Assembly (NCBI GenBank): GCA_963805795.1
Contig: CAWDVG010000001.1
Coordinates: 310,001 to 374,000, forward strand
DNA from: CAWARU01 sp963805795
GTDB lineage: Bacteria; Pseudomonadota; Gammaproteobacteria; UBA6186; Azoamicaceae
Direction: 5' to 3'
DNA: 64,000 bases
Shown here in pieces: positions 46,398-54,824 of the stretch (positions are counted from its first letter, which is position 1; every line of letters begins with the position of its first letter). The notes under the pieces are model-generated. The model did not search any database, had not been told where the DNA came from, and saw nothing but the letters and a program-made list of their open reading frames with translations. A program made the translations under genes and the position numbers.

Positions 46398-46595
46398 TTA
46401 ATATACATACCATCCAAAGAAACCATCGTAGCCACAGCTACCACAGTATCCATAATCGTAATAACCACAGCAATTGTAATTTACATTACAAACGCCACAG
46501 GTGTCGCAACTTCGCCAACAACAATCAGCAAATGAGGCACTCGAAATAAGTGTCAAACTTAATGCAGTTAAAATAATTGCCATATATTTTTTCAT
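46398..46595 (-). CDS. Small secreted Cys/Tyr/Gly-rich protein (65 aa)
   Basis: ATG at 46595 follows AAAGGAG with good spacing. A clean signal peptide (Lys-Lys-Tyr, hydrophobic core, cleavage after Ala-Ser-Phe-Ala, residue ~23) is followed by about 42 residues containing nine Cys (CC, C, C, C, CC, C, C) with many Tyr, Gly and Asp. I do not recognise the family. Disulphide-bonded or metal-binding roles in the periplasm or outside the cell are possible. It lies alone between yhdP (convergent) and ispA, where dxs often follows ispA in other gammaproteobacteria. Confidence 0.7.
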   Translation of the reverse strand: MKKYMAIILTALSLTLISSASFADCCWRSCDTCGVCNVNYNCCGYYDYGYCGSCGYDGFFGWYVY

Positions 46596-46781
46596 GGAAA
46601 AATCTCCTTTAATATGTGACCTTTAGGTTTTAACTATTTATACATTTATAGTAGTTCATTTTTAATCAAGTTTTTCACTTTTGCTATATATTAATATAGT
46701 TTTTGCTTCCATTTATTTGATTATTAGCTCATTCTAAAATAAAAAAGTGGGAAGATTAAAAGGAGTAGATTCACTTAGGCA

Positions 46782-47807
46782 TTAAGAATGACGTTGCGAA
46801 AGAAAATGTGTTAATTCAATCAAGGCGTTGTGATTGCTTTGTAAACCATGCTCATTATGAGATTTATGAGATGCCATGCCGATGGCAGTTGAAGTTAAAG
46901 AATGAATGTTGGCCAGAGCGTTTTGATAAAGTGTTGTCATATAAGTTTTTGCAGCTTCTAATCCTAATAATTCGACAAAAGTTTGTTTATGATTCACTGC
47001 ATCTTGCCCAGGATTTTTTCCTAATGTATCTGCTGTTCCTTCAATATCTAATATATCATCCTGTACTTGAAAGGCCAAACCTAAATTTTCTGAGTAGCTT
47101 TGTAGTAAGGACATTATTTTAGCATCTTGACAGGACGCGGCTATTGCGCCAAATTGCAAAGCAGCTTGAATCAGAGCGCCCGTTTTTTTTTGATGCATAG
47201 AAGACAAGGTATCGATCATTTTAGCATTTTGGGTATCTTGTTTATTTGTCCTTAATTTTTTATTATCGATAGAACATAATTGCATATCCAAGTTTTGTCC
47301 ACCCACCATTCCGATGATGCCAGAGGCTTTTGCTAAAATTTGAACCATTTGAATTTGTTGTTGTGCTGAAATAGGGTTTTGATTCGAATCGCTTAACAAT
47401 TCAAAGGCCAAACTTTGCAAGGCATCTCCAGCTAAAATGGCAGTGGCTTCCCCAAAAACTTTATGACAGGTGGGTTTGCCACGACGTAAGTCATCGTTAT
47501 CCATCGCAGGAAGATCATCATGTATAAGAGAATAGCAGTGAATCAGTTCTACTGCGGCTGCAGCTGCATCCAATTGATGCAGTTTTGCGCCCAAGGCGAT
47601 CCCAGAGGTATAAACCAATAATGGCCGAATACGTTTACCCCCATTTAAAACAGAATAGCGTATCGCAGTCAGTAAATCTGAGTAGGGATTATCGGGATGA
47701 AAATTTTGAATAGATAAAAAGTCTTCTAAATATTTTTCAATTCTATTTTTATATTCATTAATAAAATCATTCGATCGGGACATTATTATTTCTCTGTAAC
47801 GCTTCAC
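46782..47807 (-). CDS. ispA: Polyprenyl (farnesyl) diphosphate synthase
   Basis: Makes farnesyl (and possibly geranyl) diphosphate from IPP and DMAPP. Both aspartate-rich motifs are present: LIHDDLPAMDNDDLRRG (FARM) and FQVQDDILD (SARM), along with GGKRIRPLLVY. It starts at GTG 47807, overlapping the xseB stop by four bases (GTGA), or at ATG 47783. At about 330-340 aa it is longer than the ~300 aa of Escherichia coli IspA, owing to Asn/His/Gln-rich linkers (near residues 185-200 and the C-terminus). Co-transcribed with xseB; dxs is not present downstream. Confidence 0.93.
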   Translation of the reverse strand: MKRYREIIMSRSNDFINEYKNRIEKYLEDFLSIQNFHPDNPYSDLLTAIRYSVLNGGKRIRPLLVYTSGIALGAKLHQLDAAAAAVELIHCYSLIHDDLPAMDNDDLRRGKPTCHKVFGEATAILAGDALQSLAFELLSDSNQNPISAQQQIQMVQILAKASGIIGMVGGQNLDMQLCSIDNKKLRTNKQDTQNAKMIDTLSSMHQKKTGALIQAALQFGAIAASCQDAKIMSLLQSYSENLGLAFQVQDDILDIEGTADTLGKNPGQDAVNHKQTFVELLGLEAAKTYMTTLYQNALANIHSLTSTAIGMASHKSHNEHGLQSNHNALIELTHFLSQRHS

Positions 47808-48034
47808 GCATGATTTGTTTCAGTTTCAACTACAAAGGGTTCTGAACGTAATTCACCATTTTGTTCGATGAGAATTTGTACCTTTTGTTCCGCTTCTTTT
47901 AATGAAGTTTGACAAAGACCTGCTAATTTAATACCTTCTTCAAAACTCTTTAGAGAATCTTCAAGAGAAAGTTGTCCTGATTCCATTTTTTCAATGACAT
48001 TTTCAAGATCATGTAGAGCTGTTTCAAAATTCAT
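47804..48034 (-). CDS. xseB: Exodeoxyribonuclease VII small subunit
   Basis: 76 aa with the family signature: FETALHDLENVIEKMESGQLSLEDSLKSFEEGIKLA. It joins XseA in a single-strand exonuclease. ATG follows GAGGT with six bases of spacing. The xseB-ispA pairing with translational overlap is the standard arrangement. Confidence 0.95.
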   Translation of the reverse strand: MNFETALHDLENVIEKMESGQLSLEDSLKSFEEGIKLAGLCQTSLKEAEQKVQILIEQNGELRSEPFVVETETNHA

Positions 48035-48060
48035 TCTCGTACCTCGTTAGATAGTTGGAA

Positions 48061-48148
48061 GGGGTCAAAGCCGGACAATGGACAAATCTTGAAATTATTA
48101 TGATATAATTTGAACATAAAGATTTGTCCATTGTCCGGCTTTGACCCC
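48061..48148. repeat. Perfect palindromic intergenic element (30-bp arms)
   Basis: Arms 48061-48090 and 48119-48148 are exact reverse complements, around a 28-base AT-rich spacer that contains a small palindrome of its own. Arms begin GGGGTCAAAGCCGG. No coding capacity. The outer 24 bases match the element at 25941 at about three quarters of positions, with shared core GTCAArkCyGkACAwTGGAC, so both belong to one mobile or recombining family. Confidence 0.85.
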
Positions 48149-48280
48149 GCACATCTACTATATCTAATTTTCCGCTTTTATGATAGAATAACATACTTAA
48201 CGATTAAGTATCAAGTTAACAAACTTAATTATTGGGTGTAATTAACCTTAACCTGTAATAAAAACTTTAGGGGCTTTATT

Positions 48281-48487
48281 TTGATTACTTCTCATCGATT
48301 TGGAGAATATATAGAATATCTCCGGGATACCTTGGCTAACCTGGTTGAATATCGGGAGCGTACAGGTACCCTAGACTCCAATGTTTTACAGGTCAAAGAA
48401 GATCTTTTTGACGACGATCCCTTCATTGTTTTTACCGCCAGTATTGCCGCCACAGTCATCTTAGCTGACAAATCTATTTATCATTGA
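48281..48487 (+). CDS. Small acidic hypothetical protein (68 aa)
   Basis: TTG start at 48281 with AGGGG eight bases upstream. The product is soluble and acidic in the middle (Lys-Glu-Asp-Leu-Phe-Asp-Asp-Asp), with a hydrophobic Ala/Ile-rich C-terminal helix. No family is recognised. It stands alone between two palindromic elements. Moderate support only: the ribosome binding site and a clean protein-like composition. Confidence 0.45.
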   Translation: MITSHRFGEYIEYLRDTLANLVEYRERTGTLDSNVLQVKEDLFDDDPFIVFTASIAATVILADKSIYH

Positions 48488-48517
48488 GTTGAAATCATGT
48501 TACCTTACCTTGTTAGG

Positions 48518-48655
48518 GTCTTTGACATTTCTACTAGTCTGGGCATAAATCATCGATCTTTTGTGCTCCGTTGCTCATTTACTTCAATGTAAACTGCGCT
48601 ACGGTGGTCGAGATCAATGATTTCTGCTCCAGCCCAGCGAAATGTCAATAGACTC
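48518..48655. repeat. Large imperfect palindrome between genes
   Basis: The left side (ctttgacatttc ... ctgggc ... aaatcatcgatct) is echoed in inverted form on the right (agatcaatgattt ... gcccag ... gaaatgtcaatagac), and the centre holds a further hairpin, CCGTTGCTCATTTAC against GTAAACTGCGCTACGG. Indels between arms suggest an old element. No coding capacity. Confidence 0.6.
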
Positions 48656-48722
48656 TAGTTTCATGGGGCTTACAGAGTAAGTTATTAAACTTATTTTTAG
48701 ATTGATTAAAAAGAGAGAGAGA

Positions 48723-50744
48723 ATGGCAAGCGAAAACATGGATTACATACAGATCGAACCCTACATTCCGGCAAGCAAGTCTCTACCAGAAGTAACCATT
48801 CGAGCATTAATATTAGGCATATTGCTTGCCATTCTTTTGGCCGCTTCTAGTACTTATGTGGGTTTAAAAATTGCACGGACTATTGCTGGTTCCATACCTG
48901 CTGCATTAATTTCTATGATGGTTCTTAGAAGATTTAAAAACGCCAACATTCTTGAGAACAATATGGTGCAAACGATTGCTTCCGCAGGTGAAGTTGTTGC
49001 TGCAGGCGTTATATTTACATTGCCCGCTCTTATTTTAATGGGCTATTGGCAATCTTTCGATTATCTTCAAACCGTTTTGATTACCATTATTGGGGGTGTA
49101 TTGGGTGTGATGTTTTCTGTTCCTTTACGGCGGAATATGGTCGTAAAAGAAAATCTGCCTTACCCCGAGGGACTTGCTACTGCAGAAGTACTAAAAGCTG
49201 GCGAAGAGACGAAAGGTTCAACAAAGGTGTTATTAGCTGGCAGCTTGATTTCTGCCATTTTTTCTTTTTTGCAAACTGGCTTTAAAATGGCGAGTGAACA
49301 AATTGCTTTTTGGACTAAAGCAGGAAGTACAGCATTTGGCGGTAGTTTGATGTTTTCCCCGGTATTAATGGGAGCTGGATATATTGTTGGATTACGAGGT
49401 TTGATTGCGTTTTTAGTCGGTGGTGCCATTACCTGGGCTATTGGAATTCCTTGGTATGTGGCTGAATTTGGTTTACCTCCTGCAGATAATTTGGGCGCAG
49501 CCCTGGCAGCCATACAAAAGGGTCATTTTCGTTATGTGGGGGTGGGTGTACTCGCTGTAGGTGGGCTTTGGTGCGTCATTAGTTTAGTGCAACAAATTCG
49601 TAATGCGATTGTAAGTTCTTTTGCGGCAATGAAGATGAAAGGGGGTGAATTTGCAGTCACTGCCAGGACGGATAGAGATCTTCCTTTTCAATATGTATTA
49701 TGGATAATTGGTTTTATTGCTATTCCTACCCTTATATTATTTTTTACTTTCGTTAACAATGCGCAATTTAATCTGTCTACACCCTTATTTTTGAGTGTGG
49801 TTATTTTTGCAACTCTCTTTGTATTAGTGGTTGGTTTTGTTTGTGCCGCCATTGCAGCTTATGTCGTGGGGATTGTGGGGACGACTTCATTACCTATCTC
49901 TGGCATTACCATTGCGGCTATTGTTGCATTTTCAAGCCTATTATTAGCCTTATTAGGGCAGCATATTGACTTCTCAATGAATAGCGAATTGGCCTTAAAA
50001 GCGGGAGCCATGGTTATTATTTTTGCTACGATTGTTTGCGTTGCTGTAGCTGTGAGTGGCGATAATATGCAAGATCTAAAAGCAGGCCAAATTGTAGGGG
50101 CTACACCTTGGAAACAACAAATTATGCTTGCTGTTGGGGCGGTTGCTTCCGCTTTGGTTATCCCCTTTATTCTTCAAACAACTTTTGAAGCCTATGGTAT
50201 TGGGGATATTTTACCGCGTGCAGGAATGGATCCTAATCAAGCTTTGCCCGCTCCTCAAGCAACACTCATGGCTACCGTAGTAAAAGGTTTTTTTGGGGGT
50301 CAATTACCCTGGATTGAAATTTATTGGGGTGCTGGAATTGCAGTTATTGCCATTATCATCGATGAGTTATTAAAACATTCAAAGTCCAATTATCGTTTTC
50401 CTCCATTACTACTAGCATTGGGGATTTACTTACCTTTAGGTTATGTGACAGCTTTTTTTGTGGGTGGTCTTATTAATTTTCTGGTCGGTTTAAAAAGTTC
50501 AAAAAAAGACATGCATGAAGAATCAAACAATAGAGGTATTTTGTTTGCATCAGGTTTAATTGCTGGGGAGGCTATTCTAGGGGCCATTTTGACGATTCCT
50601 TTTGCTTATTATCAATCAACTGATATTTTTGCCTTAAAGCTTTCTTGGTTTAATCCATATCAGGATGCTTTTGCAGCTCTACTTTATCTGGGGTTGTGTG
50701 TTTTGCTTTATAAATATTCTGTGCCTAAGAAAAAATCAAGCTAA
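48723..50744 (+). CDS. OPT-family oligopeptide/metal-chelate transporter
   Basis: 673-aa polytopic membrane protein, about 14-16 hydrophobic helices, of the oligopeptide transporter (OPT) superfamily, bacterial type. The N-terminus has EVTIRALILGILLAILLAASSTYVGLKIART, then NMVQTIASAGE and the LPYPEGLATAEVLKAGE motif, all characteristic of the family. Members move peptides or metal-siderophore complexes; the substrate here is unknown. I chose ATG 48723, directly after a GAGAGAGAG stretch, over TTG 48702. It is monocistronic. Amino-acid scavenging would fit an intracellular life, as an inference. Confidence 0.92.
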   Translation: MASENMDYIQIEPYIPASKSLPEVTIRALILGILLAILLAASSTYVGLKIARTIAGSIPAALISMMVLRRFKNANILENNMVQTIASAGEVVAAGVIFTLPALILMGYWQSFDYLQTVLITIIGGVLGVMFSVPLRRNMVVKENLPYPEGLATAEVLKAGEETKGSTKVLLAGSLISAIFSFLQTGFKMASEQIAFWTKAGSTAFGGSLMFSPVLMGAGYIVGLRGLIAFLVGGAITWAIGIPWYVAEFGLPPADNLGAALAAIQKGHFRYVGVGVLAVGGLWCVISLVQQIRNAIVSSFAAMKMKGGEFAVTARTDRDLPFQYVLWIIGFIAIPTLILFFTFVNNAQFNLSTPLFLSVVIFATLFVLVVGFVCAAIAAYVVGIVGTTSLPISGITIAAIVAFSSLLLALLGQHIDFSMNSELALKAGAMVIIFATIVCVAVAVSGDNMQDLKAGQIVGATPWKQQIMLAVGAVASALVIPFILQTTFEAYGIGDILPRAGMDPNQALPAPQATLMATVVKGFFGGQLPWIEIYWGAGIAVIAIIIDELLKHSKSNYRFPPLLLALGIYLPLGYVTAFFVGGLINFLVGLKSSKKDMHEESNNRGILFASGLIAGEAILGAILTIPFAYYQSTDIFALKLSWFNPYQDAFAALLYLGLCVLLYKYSVPKKKSS

Positions 50745-50844
50745 GCTTTTTTGAAGTGAACTCGTCTATATGAAACTGGTCTAAAAATTGGTCTAAAAAA
50801 TTTTTCAATCATTTGCTATCCTCATTAAGATTAAGGACAAGAAC

Positions 50845-51264
50845 ATGACCAAAAACGAAAATAATGATTTCTTTGAAAAAGATCCAGAAAGGGGTGGAGA
50901 ATTGGTTTTACAAACCGTTGCCATGCCTGCAAATTCCAATGTCTATGGGGATGTTTTTGGTGGTTGGCTGGTTTCTCAGATGGACTTGGGAGGTGCTATT
51001 TTGGCTCATCAACGAGCCAACAATAGAGTCACGACAGTTGCCATTGATCGCATGACCTTTATAAAACCTGTTTATGTGGGTGATTTAGTTTGCTGTTATG
51101 CCAAAGTTCTCAAAACGGGTCGTTCCTCCATCACCATTCAAGTGCAGGTTTCCACTATTCGAATGCGTATACACGAAAGAGCTCAAGTGGCTGAAGGGAC
51201 TTTCACTTATGTTGCTTTGGATGAAAAGGGTCAATCAAGAGCCATTAATTGGAAAAAAGAATAA
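50845..51264 (+). CDS. yciA: Acyl-CoA thioesterase, YciA type
   Basis: 139-aa hot-dog-fold thioesterase that hydrolyses acyl-CoA. It has the family pattern NVYGDVFGGWLVSQMDLGGAILA with the catalytic Asp, VTTVAIDRMTFIKPVYVGDLV, and a C-terminal GTFTYVALDEKG. AAGGACAAG precedes the ATG. Full length. Confidence 0.93.
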   Translation: MTKNENNDFFEKDPERGGELVLQTVAMPANSNVYGDVFGGWLVSQMDLGGAILAHQRANNRVTTVAIDRMTFIKPVYVGDLVCCYAKVLKTGRSSITIQVQVSTIRMRIHERAQVAEGTFTYVALDEKGQSRAINWKKE

Positions 51265-51287
51265 AAATTTAGGCTATATTCAATAAT

Positions 51288-51857
51288 ATGGAGATATCCA
51301 CTTTTTTTTATGTTTTATTAGTTGTCATTTTACTCATAATATTATGGGCAGTTGCTGTTTACAATAATTTAATAACGAAACGAAACCTGACCCAAGAAGG
51401 TTGGAGTGGTATCGATGTTCAACTAAAACGTCGGCATGATCTGATTCCCAATTTGGTGGAAGCTGTAAAGGGATATATGAGCCATGAAAAAGGCGTTTTA
51501 GAAGAGGTGACGGCGCTCAGAGCACGTTCCATGACAACAGCAAGTAATAATGTTGCTGAAAAAGCAAGCGTTGAAGGCTTGCTCACAAATGCATTGTCTA
51601 GATTATTTGCTATAACAGAAAATTACCCTGACTTAAAAGCCAATCAATCATTCTTAGATTTGCAAGCCAATCTTGCTGGAGTTGAAGATAATATACAATT
51701 AGCCAGAAGATACTATAATGGGGCGGCACGCGATTTTAATATTAAATTAGAATCATTCCCAAGTAATCTGGTTGCTCATCTATTTAAATTTAAAACTATA
51801 TCGTATTTCACCTTGGATGACGCAAGCGAAAGAACAGCCCCAGCGATTAAGTTCTAA
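51288..51857 (+). CDS. lemA: LemA family protein
   Basis: 189-aa protein with one N-terminal membrane helix (about residues 5-27, N-terminus outside) and a four-helix cytosolic or periplasmic domain. Signature: YNNLITKRNLTQEGWSGIDVQLKRRHDLIPNLVEAVKGYMSHEKGVLE, and the C-terminal ARRYYNGAARDFN motif. Its biochemical role is unknown. LemA is usually encoded directly before a DUF2207/TPM-type membrane protein on the same strand; here a truncated DUF2207-like gene follows on the opposite strand. Confidence 0.95.
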   Translation: MEISTFFYVLLVVILLIILWAVAVYNNLITKRNLTQEGWSGIDVQLKRRHDLIPNLVEAVKGYMSHEKGVLEEVTALRARSMTTASNNVAEKASVEGLLTNALSRLFAITENYPDLKANQSFLDLQANLAGVEDNIQLARRYYNGAARDFNIKLESFPSNLVAHLFKFKTISYFTLDDASERTAPAIKF

Positions 51858-51895
51858 AGTCACCCTATATATACCCAAAGCATTTCAAGTTGTCA

Positions 51896-52417
51896 TCATT
51901 TTTCTTGTTTATCGCCACTATCTTCTATTTTGCCACTATCTTGAATTTCCGAAGGTAAAACAGGTTCAATAAAATGTTTATTTTGTGCTTCTGACCCATA
52001 AATTTTAGTTCTGTATCGATCATTGGCATCCTCTGAAAAAAGTACATTCGCAAACTGCCCTCGCAACCGTTCGGTCCATTTATTAAGCGTATAACCATCC
52101 GCCTCTTTTGTAATCGTCAAAAATCCTTTTTCTTTCATATTGATAAGGCTGGCCATACAGAGTTTTTCATCAATAAAACCATTCAATACAAAACCGGCGC
52201 CAGCAGGAGAGAAGCCTTTAGGTGCTTCGAAAAGTGGGATAATAAGCCCTTTTTGACGACTGAGCAGTTTATGAATGGCGTATACAATTAGGGCGAAAAA
52301 TAATAATAGGATGAAGAAAAACGAAGAAACAGCAATTCCTGCCCCAGAATGAACTTCTAAAGCTGCATCACTGAAAAGATAATGTTTTGATCTTGACCCC
52401 TCGTACGATTGTTGCAT
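51896..52417 (-). CDS. Truncated DUF2207-like membrane protein, inverted relative to lemA (173 aa)
   Basis: ATG at 52417 follows GGGGG with seven bases of spacing. It has a single membrane helix near residues 29-52, then Pro-Leu-Phe-Glu-Ala-Pro-Lys-Gly-Phe-Ser-Pro-Ala-x-Ala-Gly and ASLINMKEKGFLTI. These segments match the cytosolic start of the DUF2207 C-terminal region (pattern PPxGxSPAxAGxL ... LxxLAxKGxLxI). Full DUF2207 proteins run to about 550-650 aa, with a large domain before the helix and more helices after; both are missing here. It ends 38 bp from the convergent lemA stop. It may be a remnant or a trimmed functional partner of LemA. Confidence 0.6.
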   Translation of the reverse strand: MQQSYEGSRSKHYLFSDAALEVHSGAGIAVSSFFFILLLFFALIVYAIHKLLSRQKGLIIPLFEAPKGFSPAGAGFVLNGFIDEKLCMASLINMKEKGFLTITKEADGYTLNKWTERLRGQFANVLFSEDANDRYRTKIYGSEAQNKHFIEPVLPSEIQDSGKIEDSGDKQEK

Positions 52418-52491
52418 TATTTATCCCCCTGCTATTCTTTTAAATAAATAGTATAATAAAACAGAATCATTTTTCCCAAAGGAACCCTACT

Positions 52492-54792
52492 ATGATGAGT
52501 TTATTGTGGATTCTGGCCTGGTTTGTAGGCTTAGTCGCTTTAGCCTATTATCAAGCAAGTCGGCAAACTACAACCATGGCTTTGACTGCAGGTTATATCT
52601 TCACTTTTTTCTTTGCCAATATTTCTTGGTTTAGTCTCTTAATCTTATTCCTATTTCTGATCCTTATTTTATTACCACTCAATTTTCCACTGCAAAGGCA
52701 ACTCTATTTGATGACATCTTTATTTGCTTGGTATAAAAGACACATTCCCAAAATATCTAACACCGAGCGTGATGCTATAGAAGCCGGCACCGTTTGGTGG
52801 GATAAAGAATTATTTAGCGGCAAACCAGAATGGAATCAATTATTTGCGCTGCCTGCGCCCAAATTAACTAACGAAGAACAAGCTTTTTTAGATGGCCCTG
52901 CGCATGAACTCTGTAGCATGATCAACGAATGGAAAATCACAGAAGAATATCAAGATTTACCTCCTGAAATGTGGCAATTTTTGAAAGATAATCGTTTTTT
53001 TGGCATGATTATCCCTAAAAGCTATGGTGGTTTAGGTTTTTCTGCGCTTGCTCATTCCGAAGTATTAGCAAAAATTTCCGGTTGTAGTTTGGCAGTCGCT
53101 TCTACGGTTGCCGTGCCGAATTCTCTGGGGCCTGCAGAACTTTTACATCGTTATGGAACGGAAGAGCAAAAGAATTATTATTTACCGCGTCTGGCTCGTG
53201 GTGAGGAAATTCCTTGCTTTGCTTTAACGAATCCAGAAGCAGGATCCGATGCCGCATCCATTCCCGATAAAGGCATTGTTTGTCGGGAAATGTTTGAAGG
53301 TTCCGAAACTTTAGGCATACGTTTAAATTGGGATAAACGTTATATCACACTAGCACCCATTGCTACTTTGCTAGGATTAGCCTTTAAATTATCCGATCCA
53401 GAGCATTTATTGGGGGATAAAACTAATATTGGTATTACTTGTGCGCTTATTCCAACCCATTTACCCGGCATTAGTCTGGGGCGACGTCATCAACCCTTAA
53501 CAACCTTTTTTCAAAATGGACCCACACAAGGAAAAAATGTCTTTATACCTATTGAATGGATTATCGGTGGCGCATCTATGGCAGGCGAAGGTTGGCGCAT
53601 GTTGGTGGAATGTCTCTCCTGTGGCCGCGCAATTTCTTTACCATCCTCTGCTGCTGGGGGCTCTAAAATACTTGCTGCCACCACTGGGGCCTATGCGCGA
53701 ATACGGAGGCAATTTAAACAGCCCATAGGTTATTTTGAAGGGGTTGAAGAGGCCTTGGCTCGGATTGCAGGAATAACTTATATTGCAGAAGCCGCCAGGC
53801 AAACAACGGCCAGTTGCATTGATCGCGGAGAAGCTCCTGCGGTGCTCGGAGCCATTATTAAATATCATTTAACCGAAGGCTATCGCAATATCACACAAGA
53901 TGCGATGGATGTTCATGGTGGCAAGGGGATTATGGTTGGACCACGTAATTATGTGGCACAACATTATCAAAATTCAGCGATTGCAATTACGGTTGAAGGT
54001 GCCAATATTCTAACCAGAAGTATGATTATTTTTGGACAAGGCGTGATGCGCGCGCATCCTTATCTAATGGAAGGTTTTAAGGCAGCCTCTATTGTTTCAG
54101 AGGAAGAAGCTTTGTTTGAATTTGATAGCTATTTAATGCGACATACCGGTTATATTTTAAGGAATTTTGCCCGATCATTAACGATGGGTATAAGACAGTT
54201 TTTTTGGACTTCTGATTATATTGCTGCATTGAATCGTGCCAGTGCAAGCTTTGCTTTTGTTGCAGATTGTTGCCTTTTGGTATTGGGTGGGAAATTAAAA
54301 TTTAAAGAAAAATTATCCGGTCGTTTAAGCGATATGTTATCGATGATGTATCTCGCTTCCTGTGCCTTAAAACGTTTTCATGATCAAGGAAAACCCGAAG
54401 CAGACAAACCCTTAATCGAATGGGTGATCCGCTATACTTTATCTACTTTTTGGATCCAAATGGATGGTTTATTACGAAATTTCCCCAACCGGGCAATAGG
54501 AGTTTTGTTACGTGCTATTGTGATGCCTTTAGGGAAACGAGTCTATAAACCCAGTGATAGAATAGGGCATAAAGTTGCCAGTCTGTTACTTTCTCCTAAT
54601 GAAGCCAGAGCAAGACTGTTGCAGGGTCTTTACCAAGATGAGGACGAAAACAAAGCTTTTGGCTTGATTGAAAAAGCATTGAATAAAATTATTGCCGCAG
54701 AACAACCAGATGCAACTAAAGAAGATCGTGAAGAAGCAGAGCTTTTGCGAAAAGAAGTGATAGCAGTGGATAGTTTTTCAAAAACAGGGTGA
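52492..54792 (+). CDS. fadE: Acyl-CoA dehydrogenase, FadE type
   Basis: Catalyses the first oxidation step of fatty-acid beta-oxidation with FAD. 766 aa. An N-terminal pair of membrane helices (residues 1-60) typical of FadE is followed by the acyl-CoA dehydrogenase core: FGMIIPKSYGGLGFSA, CFALTNPEAGSDAASIPDKG (FAD/substrate site), and AMDVHGGKGIMVGPRNY, then the FadE-specific C-terminal DUF1974 domain (RAIVMPLGKRVYKPSD). AAAGGA precedes the ATG. No other beta-oxidation gene is adjacent. No break in frame. Confidence 0.95.
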   Translation: MMSLLWILAWFVGLVALAYYQASRQTTTMALTAGYIFTFFFANISWFSLLILFLFLILILLPLNFPLQRQLYLMTSLFAWYKRHIPKISNTERDAIEAGTVWWDKELFSGKPEWNQLFALPAPKLTNEEQAFLDGPAHELCSMINEWKITEEYQDLPPEMWQFLKDNRFFGMIIPKSYGGLGFSALAHSEVLAKISGCSLAVASTVAVPNSLGPAELLHRYGTEEQKNYYLPRLARGEEIPCFALTNPEAGSDAASIPDKGIVCREMFEGSETLGIRLNWDKRYITLAPIATLLGLAFKLSDPEHLLGDKTNIGITCALIPTHLPGISLGRRHQPLTTFFQNGPTQGKNVFIPIEWIIGGASMAGEGWRMLVECLSCGRAISLPSSAAGGSKILAATTGAYARIRRQFKQPIGYFEGVEEALARIAGITYIAEAARQTTASCIDRGEAPAVLGAIIKYHLTEGYRNITQDAMDVHGGKGIMVGPRNYVAQHYQNSAIAITVEGANILTRSMIIFGQGVMRAHPYLMEGFKAASIVSEEEALFEFDSYLMRHTGYILRNFARSLTMGIRQFFWTSDYIAALNRASASFAFVADCCLLVLGGKLKFKEKLSGRLSDMLSMMYLASCALKRFHDQGKPEADKPLIEWVIRYTLSTFWIQMDGLLRNFPNRAIGVLLRAIVMPLGKRVYKPSDRIGHKVASLLLSPNEARARLLQGLYQDEDENKAFGLIEKALNKIIAAEQPDATKEDREEAELLRKEVIAVDSFSKTG

Positions 54793-54824
54793 CACAAATT
54801 GTTAACCTTTATATTGAAACTAAC

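Noticed and set aside
46346..46549. Plus-strand open frame rich in Asn/His opposite the Cys-rich gene
   Set aside because: It is the reverse strand of a better supported gene with signal peptide and ribosome binding site.
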